DNA of 64,000 nt from the NCBI GenBank assembly GCA_014905825.1, contig JACGCN010000016.1, forward strand, positions 124,001 through 188,000. Reading direction: 5' to 3'. Below, piece by piece: positions 57,151-64,000 of this stretch. Within the stretch, counting starts at the first letter, position 1. Each line of letters opens with the position of its first letter. A program made the translations under genes and the position numbers. This DNA comes from Lyophyllum atratum. Its lineage: Eukaryota > Basidiomycota > Agaricomycetes > Agaricales > Lyophyllaceae. Under the pieces are notes generated by a model, which saw only the letters and a program-made list of their open reading frames with translations, made no database searches and was not told where the DNA came from.

Positions 57151-58869
57151 CTAAGAACCAGCGGGGTCCTCCTCCCTGTCTGTAACGTTACTGTCTGTAC
57201 AGTATATTTCCCCATCCCAATTGACATTCTGAACAATTTTCTCCAACTCCGTCACATCACCGTTATCCGCATGACGACATTCCTCTAATGTCAGCTTGTT
57301 CAGTGGCTTGCCTTCTCGATCCCTCGCTCCAAGAAAATCCATCAAGCCTTCGATGTAAGTCTTCTGAACGTCACCAGAATTATACTCTGCATCTAAGGTC
57401 CATTCGCATACCGTCAGCTCGCGTAAGCCCTGGAATTTCAATTGGTGCCCGGTGGCGAGATTGGATTGCATCGCGGGACGAGTTTCGAGAGCAGCAAGAA
57501 AACCAGCGACTGGTTCATCAGAAACCACCCGGATATCTTTGAGTACGTAGAGGTCACTGAAAGCTTTGACCCAGAATGCTTCGTCGAAAGCAACTCCCTC
57601 AACTGTTAAGGCCTCTAGGTCTTGTAACGGAAGTAGTGGTTGAAGTATTGCGGTTGTGACATCCATTGAGAAGGTCTCCTCCTCCACGGCATGCCAGAAA
57701 ATGTCGAGATCAAGTAGAGATGCGACTGGGGGTCTCATCGAATAGGCTCCTGGCGATGTCCAAACTCGTATACGTTGCTCGCCGACCGCGAGGGAGCGAG
57801 CCGGTCCATGCATTCTTTTTATGAGATTTTCAGCCAGCCGTTTGATAGAGCTAAGGCATTCAAAATCCTTCGTGACCCATTGCGTTTCGCAGACCATGGT
57901 GACGCAAGTGGTGTTTGGGTAGGCGATATGGTCCAATATAAAAATGCAGTTGTACAATTGCGACCTGATCTCGACGCTGACGAGTCGAGGAAGATCGGCA
58001 ATCATAAAAACTTCACTGCTTGTCTGAAAGAGAGGGGAGTTATATACGAGGGTCTCAAGACGTGCCATGGTAGACACCGCGGAAATAAACTGGTCGGCAG
58101 GCGGAACAGTTTTCTCCAGCGAGGAATTGATTTCAAGTGAGATGAGGTTGGTGAAGATAGGTGCTCGCCAGTTTAAGCCACATTGCGAGATACTGAGATG
58201 AGCCAATCTCGGCGCCTTCCCGGAGAATATGTTTTTTGGCAGTTCATTCCTGTTGCTGCGCATCCTGAAGGTGATCTCACAACTTTCCAAGAGGGGTGCA
58301 GGAGAAGCGAGGAGGTCGGTGTAGGTGGATTCGTCGTGACTATAGTAACTTTGGATGCAGAAGAGCGAGAGTTTTTTGATGCGATATAACTGCTTTAAAG
58401 CAGGTTTGACGAATTTACTACGGGACCCGACCACAATTGTTAAAGGGGCCGTCCTTGAGCGCGCCAACATTTCCTGCGCCCAATCTGGAGCAAAGAATGG
58501 AATAGAAGTCCAGAGTCTTGGACAGTCCAATGCGAAGCGACGCCAGCTTGAACATATGTGAGACATCTGACAAATCCATTCCAGGCGTCGACTGGAGGAG
58601 TACTGAGGTGACAACAAATCGACAACGTATTCGAAGACGATTAAGAGGATCTCAGGGGGAAGGCGAGAAACAAGGCTCAGCTCGTTATGGCGTCGTTTCC
58701 ACAAGAGACTTTCTTCTGCAGATGAACCAGAAATCCTTGCTCGGCTATGTGGATGGGCAGCATTCAGGACGGCAAAATGGCTGGACCCGGGGGCTTGGTT
58801 GATGGCTAGAGTATCTGGTTCTGTCGAATTGGGCGTATTGGCACTGATGTGAGATTTCGTAGCATGCAT
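57151..58869 (-). CDS. F-box protein (basidiomycete type)
   Basis: An intronless frame of 572 residues runs from ATG 58869 to TAG at 57151. The F-box is ELSLVSRLPPEILLIVFEYVVDLL, followed by the family block ICQMSHICSSWRRFALDCPRLWTSI and FFAPDWAQEMLARSRTAPLTIVV. The long C-terminal half has leucine-rich stretches (LAHLSISQCGLNW, LISLEINSSL, LEALTVEGVAF, LRELTVCEWTL) and ends ELEKIVQNVNWDGEIY plus an acidic tail. It should act as an SCF substrate adaptor. This is the most complete of the three F-box genes here. Confidence 0.85.
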   Translation of the reverse strand: MHATKSHISANTPNSTEPDTLAINQAPGSSHFAVLNAAHPHSRARISGSSAEESLLWKRRHNELSLVSRLPPEILLIVFEYVVDLLSPQYSSSRRLEWICQMSHICSSWRRFALDCPRLWTSIPFFAPDWAQEMLARSRTAPLTIVVGSRSKFVKPALKQLYRIKKLSLFCIQSYYSHDESTYTDLLASPAPLLESCEITFRMRSNRNELPKNIFSGKAPRLAHLSISQCGLNWRAPIFTNLISLEINSSLEKTVPPADQFISAVSTMARLETLVYNSPLFQTSSEVFMIADLPRLVSVEIRSQLYNCIFILDHIAYPNTTCVTMVCETQWVTKDFECLSSIKRLAENLIKRMHGPARSLAVGEQRIRVWTSPGAYSMRPPVASLLDLDIFWHAVEEETFSMDVTTAILQPLLPLQDLEALTVEGVAFDEAFWVKAFSDLYVLKDIRVVSDEPVAGFLAALETRPAMQSNLATGHQLKFQGLRELTVCEWTLDAEYNSGDVQKTYIEGLMDFLGARDREGKPLNKLTLEECRHADNGDVTELEKIVQNVNWDGEIYCTDSNVTDREEDPAGS

Positions 58870-59217
58870 GGTCGTTCTCGTCTCGACGAGGTGCTGCCAA
58901 TGGTTATTGGTAAGATGGAGAAGCGGTCATGCTTGGTCTCAGCTTCTGAGACACACGGGGCACCAAAATTAGGGGCAAAATTTGGCATACCCGATCTGTG
59001 CCTGCAGTCACTTCGGTTAGCATCATCTCCTTCGTGGCCGCAAAATCCAGTGTCACAACGCAGTAAATTCGATGCATACCATGTATAACATTTGAAAAAA
59101 CGAAGTAATTGGAAGTCCAAATTGTTTAATACTCCACAAAGCCCTTGCAACTAAATCTGGCGTCGGCAAATATCCATAGACGATCCACTCTCGATGGTCC
59201 CGAAGGCCCATAAACGA
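58870..59217. other. Spacer between F-box gene and lectin remnant, nothing seen
   Basis: It holds the presumed F-box promoter. No other feature. Confidence 0.4.
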
Positions 59218-60469
59218 TCAGGAAGTCGTCGAGACCTGGTTGAGGTTGTTTGCCGTGCACTGCAAAGCCTGCACCTGGTCAGAGTTCGTCAAAACTCCAT
59301 TCGTCAGGTCCACGCATTGTCCTACTCCCAAACAAAACATCAAAGATCAGCGCGAGCAGTGCCCATGCAGAAGAACCGGAACGCACCCGCATTGTTTAGT
59401 GCAAGACGGGTATCTATCGTATAATACCATGACTGCGCCGCGAGGTTATCGCAGCACGTCCACATCTTCGTGGCCATGCCGCTCGCCGGGGCTGTACTCC
59501 TGATGGCCTCAATAAACCATCCGAATATCAAATGGATGAAAAGGGGAAACGTATCGCTACCTGCGTCCGAGCAAGAGTTAGTTGCGGAGACGCGGACTTT
59601 TGTCATGCCTTGCCTGAACTGCCACTTCTGCGCGGCGGTACTGTTGCAATAGTTAATCATGCTCATCAGGTGTGCTCGTAGAACAGGAAGCTTAGATAAG
59701 GGAGCGACCTACATCTGTACAGCGGTGCCGTCCGCGCAGACAGCTCCACGGACGTCGAGGCACTTCGCGGCATTGTCATTGGGGTGTAGCGTGACGGTGG
59801 GTGGGGTCGGGAAGGACCCATCTGGGCGGAATCTGGATTCGCTTCAGTTACGTGATTTTGGGGTTGGAAGGTGCGTCACCCACTCGACAGTACACCCAGT
59901 TTCCGGTTGAGGGCATTGGAAACAGCGGTGCCTTGAGTGGGGTGCTTGCGGGCGCCGGGAAGCCCATCGAAGGCTGTTGGAAGGCGCTGGGGCAGGTGAG
60001 AGTGGTACAAGACGCTGGGATGCAGAAGTTTCCGCTCTATCACCACATGTCAGCAAGATGAAACTGTGGATGATTGCGTAGGGAAGCGGGAGACGCACGG
60101 GTGCACGGTCCAAGGGTGTTATTTTGAACGCCTACGTTAAAGTACGCAGGGTCGATGACTATGTAGTAGTAGTCATCCTACAGCAGAATAGTTAGCCAGC
60201 GCTTAAAATCTAGACGCGGTAAGGTAAATATTCACGTCACCGTAGAACGGAACTCGGCCCTTGTCGTCTCAGTACCATCCTGGACCCCGCCATTAGCATC
60301 GGTATAAATGAACCCACTCCAAAAGTTGCAAAAGGTTTTCTAGATCGTGCCTCCTGTCGCGGGTAGGGACGCTTCTGCCACAGCGTTGATGAAGAGCGTG
60401 GCTTGCATATTGACGATTAGCCAGGACGCCTGACGCTGCGAGGAAGGAGAGAAAGGCGAGTCGAAACAT
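59218..60469 (-). pseudogene. Decayed paralogue of the ricin B-type lectin gene
   Basis: The minus strand starts MFRLAFLSFLAASGVLANRQY (signal peptide, then the family start RQY). The next section, homologous to YTIKNSCP...FIYTDANGG, is shortened and shifted, although a WVHLYRC / TDANGG trace remains. Later parts are good: GNFCIPASCTTLTCPSAFQQ, TVTLHPNDNAAKCLDVRGA, DGTAVQMYDCNSTAAQKW, MATKMWTCCDNLAAQSWYY, QCVDLTNGVLTNSDQVQALQC, and TGA at 59218. The missing N-terminal block, the altered CLDAGS site (CSDAGS) and the loss of the final QxW tryptophan (NQVSTTS) indicate decay. Splice sites around the middle exons can still be seen. Confidence 0.75.
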
Positions 60470-62062
60470 GCTGTTTTAGCAAAGGACGCATAGTCAACAT
60501 TGCGTTCCCATAAGCAGTGTTATGCTGGCCAGGGTGCAGCGCAAAACGGTCGAAGTTTCCCGCAAAAGGCACCCTTGGTGGCTTTCTAACGTCCCAAATC
60601 CCAAAACAACAGCCTGGGTGGGCAATCACTGCCAGGGACATAGGAAGCGGGGGATGAAATGGATTGAATATCCATTACCTCGCGATGGCTCGTCGGACTC
60701 CGACGGGAGGAGCCGGTCCTCAAGCAGATTGAATCGCTGCAGTGCTTCACGACTGCTTGAGTTCCAAGACCCAGCGCAGAGTGTCGAGAAGCAGCCGCTG
60801 AACGTCATCCATGCCAAATTCAAGGCTGAAACGAGCTGTCAAACGGGAATCGAGGGATGTTTTGATATGCAGGATGCGTGATGCAGGAAGTTCTCGAGGC
60901 GAATGGGGCGTGGGAGGCGAAATTAGACCTTAAAAGAGCCAAGGCAGGTGATGACAGGGCGATCCGCCCGTCTTGATAGAGGCACGTCAGTGGTGGGAGA
61001 CTGATCTGAATGGGCTGAAGTCAGTTTGAGTAATGACTAGCTTTTACCGGTCGTACCCTCGGCTTTTCAAAAACGGGTTGGTTTCAATGTATCAACATGT
61101 GCGGAATCAGCGCTGGCGAAGTCAAGATGTTCTGGTATACATGAATGGGCTGTCTACAAGCTCAAAAGACAAGCGGCGAGACGCACGTTCGATGTCACCG
61201 TAGAAATATCGCAGGCTCATATGTCTTGTAGCAATGTATTCATTGAGAGATTTGGCACCAGATATGGGACTTGAAACACGGAGGATGATGAAAGTTTGGA
61301 TGAAAGAGTTGCGAAGTTGCCAGCTGACCGTTGAAAGAAGATAAGATTTCGATTAGATCTATCAATCAAGAACCCGAGATTCCGACATAAACGGCGGTGA
61401 CGCGAGCACAAGCACACCCACACAGTATCTGCTTCTTCCCTCGAAGGCCTTGGCAGGCTTGATTGCTTGCTGTGCCCATTGACAAGCATTTCCGACAGCT
61501 CAGCATTGAACGACCGTGGATGTGGAGCTGAAAATGGGATCCTTCTTTTGGATTTTCGTGATCTCTGGCTTCAGAAAGTATAGAGGCGGAGACGCGTGTA
61601 GCAGTCATCGGACACATTTTGCTTGGTGCAATGGAACCCAGCTCGATCCAATTAAGGAGACAGGGTGGGAACTAGGTAAATCTCGGATATCTCGATTTGC
61701 AGCATCGAAGGAGGCTGGTGGCTGTTCCGAGTGGCAGTTGGTAACAACGTCGATCACATCAACCAAGTGGTGACATTCAGCGTCGAGCGTCTAGCGCCTT
61801 TATCGGTGATTCATTCGTACTGATGCATATGCTCTATATTTATCACAGCCTTCAATCCCATCCTATAAAGTAGCCTGTGCTTCGTCTAGGTTTCTTCAGT
61901 TCGTTCTTCTTCCTTCACTTTCTTCTGCTTTTTGGCCAGGTAGCCTCCTTCACTCCTTCTTCAACTCTTTGGTATGTCCCCATTCAAGATTATTACAGGA
62001 TAGCAGGCTCACCTCATGTCCAGTGCACCAGTCCTAACTTGACGTTATTCAAATCCGCCATC
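60470..62062. other. Intergenic DNA, no gene supported
   Basis: Frames up to 119 codons lack any domain signature. CT-rich sequence and TATAAAGT at about 61864 lie upstream of the secreted-protein gene and fit a promoter and leader. Confidence 0.4.
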
Positions 62063-63085
62063 ATGTTCTCCAAAATCTTCACTTTTTTGCTCTTGGCTGC
62101 TACCATGACCGCCGGTGTGGTCTCAAAGCCCATCCCTAAGAACAGACTTGACATGTGTACGCATATACACCATTCGAACTGCCCTATTACAGATGGTTAA
62201 ATCTTGGTTCACAGCTCGTCGCAACGTTCACGGCTCTTTCGACAACTGGGGTGGATTCTCTTCGCTTCATGGCTTCGACAACTTCTACGGTGTCGGCAAC
62301 TTCGATGGCTCCCAGCACTTCAGCCAGACCGTCGTCAACGAGCAGCATCTCGTTTGCCACACTCACCAAATCCAGATCATCCAACAGCGTCTTCTTGTTC
62401 TCCAAGAGATGGCTAAGAGGTACGCATTCAACCCCACCGGATAATCAGAAGCAACCTGACGCTTAATCGTTCCAGGATCATCACCGAGACCATCTGCGAA
62501 GTCGAGACCCAAACCATCGTCTTCGAGCAGTTCCACAGCACCCTCGGTGGTTTCGGCCACGACCTGCGACGCTCCACAGGCCACCACGTCGGCTTCGACA
62601 GCAACATCGTCAGCCACTTCGGAAACTTCCTCCACTCCGATGGCTCGCTCAACTTTGACGACTGGGGCTTCTCCGGACACGACGTCGGCAGCCACACCAC
62701 CGTCGTCAGCGGCTCCAACTGGGACAGCTTCTCCTCCCCGGTGTCGGTCAGCAACGCGTGGAATGCGGCCCACGGTGCATATGTCTCGTTGCACCCTGAG
62801 ATCAGCTCGTCCTTCACCCCCTCCGTCGGCCCCTCCACTGTGGACCCGACCTTCAGCTCGTCGTCTTTTGACCCCTCCACCGTCGCCCCCGTCACTCCAG
62901 ATGCCGCCGCCAAAATCGCTGCCCCCGCCGCCTCCGACGCCGCTGCCCCCGCTGCCAGTGACGATGCTGCCCCCGCCGCTGCTAGTGCCGCAGCTCCGGC
63001 CGCCTCAGCTGCTCCCGCTGCTGCCGGCTCAAACATCGACCCCGCAACTGGTGCAAACCTCGACCCCGCGACTGCCCCGGCTTAG
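62063..63085 (+). CDS. Secreted hypothetical protein with Ala/Pro-rich tail
   Basis: Three exons (62063-62156, 62215-62419, 62476-63085) give 302 residues. Residues 1-22 are a signal peptide (FSKIFTFLLLAATMTAGVVS), and PIPKNR may be a short propeptide. The core is Gly/Phe/Asn/His-rich, with NVHGSFDNWGGFSSL, NFYGVGNFDGS, IQIIQQRLLVLQEMAKRIIT, CEVETQTIVFEQFHSTLG, GHHVGFDSNIVSHFGNFLH and WGFSGHDVGSHTTVV. The last 90 residues are Ala/Pro/Ser-rich, with DPATG-type ends. Only three cysteines are visible in total. It resembles secreted proteins I associate with mushroom fungi but cannot name; a cell-surface role is plausible. The exon 1-2 junction was chosen because it alone keeps NVHGSF in frame. 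Confidence 0.7.
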
Positions 63086-63675
63086 GTCAGAACCCTGACA
63101 TGGTACGTGCCCCCCCAGTTCCACGTCGCACCCAAACCTGACGATCTTTCTTGATGTCCTCTCATCAGTGACGAACACTTTCCCTGTAGACGCCTCGAGT
63201 CATTCATTCGTTGACTTTTCCCTTGGATTATAATGGTGGACGGACATAACTTAGGACTGTTTTAGTTTTATTACTTGTCGCTCAGCACAAAGAGTTTTCT
63301 AAATTTTAGGCCTTGTGGCGCCCTTCTCACGTACCGTGCATCCCGAGTCGCATATCATCAGTCTGACAACTACCAGTGGGCCTACCAGCAGCGCCCGCTG
63401 CATTGAGGCTATGCGCGGTAGATGAGCATTGGGTTCTTCCAACGAAGCCTCAGAGTCCCGGGTTCTCGGCGCTGCTGTGGCCATAGAGGAAGTGGGGAGA
63501 CGCTCGGTGCGAATAATTGTAGTATACATCGCGCCGAAACCAACTTGAAGGTGGCCATCAGGGGTGAAGCATCACAAAACCCAACTTGAACCAGCATTTC
63601 TTGCAGGTTGGATTCGCTGGGGGCCTATCGCAGCTCCGCCCCAGCCCACCAAGCCCCCACCCGCACACCAACCAT
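63086..63675. other. 3' flank, no gene seen
   Basis: No feature beyond the likely 3' untranslated region of the secreted-protein gene. Confidence 0.4.
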
Positions 63676-63774
63676 GCCGCGTTGGCGTAGTGGTAGCGCG
63701 TCTCACTTGTATGGCACACGTCCATCTTTGTACTTGCAATGAGAAGGTCACTCGTTCAATCCGGGTACGTGGCA
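63676..63774 (+). tRNA. tRNA-Thr (TGT) with intron
   Basis: The mature sequence differs from the two tRNA-Thr(CGT) genes at only two places: the anticodon wobble base (TGT instead of CGT) and C to T in the acceptor 3' strand, giving a G-U pair. The intron is roughly 26 nt and unrelated in sequence to the other two. All stems pair. Confidence 0.82.
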
Positions 63775-64000
63775 TAAGCATTCAATACCTTTTTACAGGT
63801 TCCAGTCTTTGCTGCATCAGACTTGTCACTTACTTCGGGTCCCGGGTCCTCCACTGAAGAGTCCGTACGTGAGATTACACGCCTCCTCCCATTGACAGTG
63901 TAGATAGATAGATGGGTACAGTAGCTATAGGTAGGTAGATACGTACGCACTCCCCCAGGAGGGCGCAGAATAATACGTGAATATTAGAATGTAAAACGTA
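63775..64000. other. Window end, nothing seen
   Basis: Short TAGA/TAGG microsatellite-like repeats near 63902-63940. No gene is recognised before the window ends. Confidence 0.4.

Overview
The window looks like nuclear DNA of a mushroom-forming basidiomycete (Agaricomycetes). The evidence is short introns (about 50-60 nt) in almost every gene, three F-box proteins of the basidiomycete type, BTB and AAA-ATPase families common in these fungi, a Tnp2-type CACTA transposase, and intron-containing nuclear tRNAs. No species can be named from the sequence. Exon boundaries were read by eye from GT/GC...AG sites and family similarity. The acetyl-CoA hydrolase, P450, lectin, Harbinger, small cysteine peptide and 62-kb secreted protein models are consistent in reading frame; the other models are approximate.

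Layout. 0.6-3.2 kb: WD40 protein with one membrane segment and tandemly duplicated exon-intron modules. 4.1-4.3 kb: perfect 92-bp inverted repeat. 6.1-10.2 kb: CACTA (Tnp2) transposase. 10.6-12.6 kb (minus): decayed GH30-like glycosidase. 12.9-13.6 kb: small membrane protein(s). 13.8-14.5 kb: AT-rich LTR-like sequence. 15.4-16.7 kb (minus): F-box protein. 17.5-20.1 kb: 17-exon acetyl-CoA hydrolase/CoA-transferase with a 12-nt microexon. 21.3-21.6 kb: small cysteine-rich secreted precursor. 22.1-24.8 kb (minus): AAA ATPase. 25.5-26.7 kb (minus): BTB protein. 27.8-28.2 kb: tail-anchored hypothetical. 29-30.4 kb: MFS transporter remnant. 31.75-37.23 kb: two PIF/Harbinger elements fused as a near-perfect 5.5-kb palindrome. 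38.6-43.1 kb: tRNA-Thr genes around a cytochrome P450. 43.7-45 kb (minus): F-box protein. 45.8-46.1 kb (minus): second copy of the small secreted precursor. 46.4-50.6 kb: gene-poor, with a 158-bp foldback element. 50.7-52.0 kb: intronless disordered protein. 53.0-54.3 kb: secreted lectin-like protein. 54.7 kb: tRNA-Glu. 55-56 kb (minus): disordered protein. 57.2-58.9 kb (minus): F-box protein. 59.2-60.5 kb (minus): decayed lectin paralogue. 62.1-63.1 kb: secreted Ala-rich protein. 63.7 kb: tRNA-Thr.

The genes do not form an obvious pathway or biosynthetic cluster. The dominant theme is rearrangement: two unrelated transposon classes, an inverted element pair, inverted gene duplications (secreted peptide, lectin), a partial copy of the AAA-ATPase 3' end, and several genes caught in decay (GH30, MFS, lectin copy, right-hand Harbinger transposase). 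The most noteworthy items are the Harbinger palindrome with its TIR-repeat centre, the duplicated Kex2-type secreted peptide, the acetyl-CoA hydrolase microexon, and the duplicated exon-intron modules in the WD40 gene.
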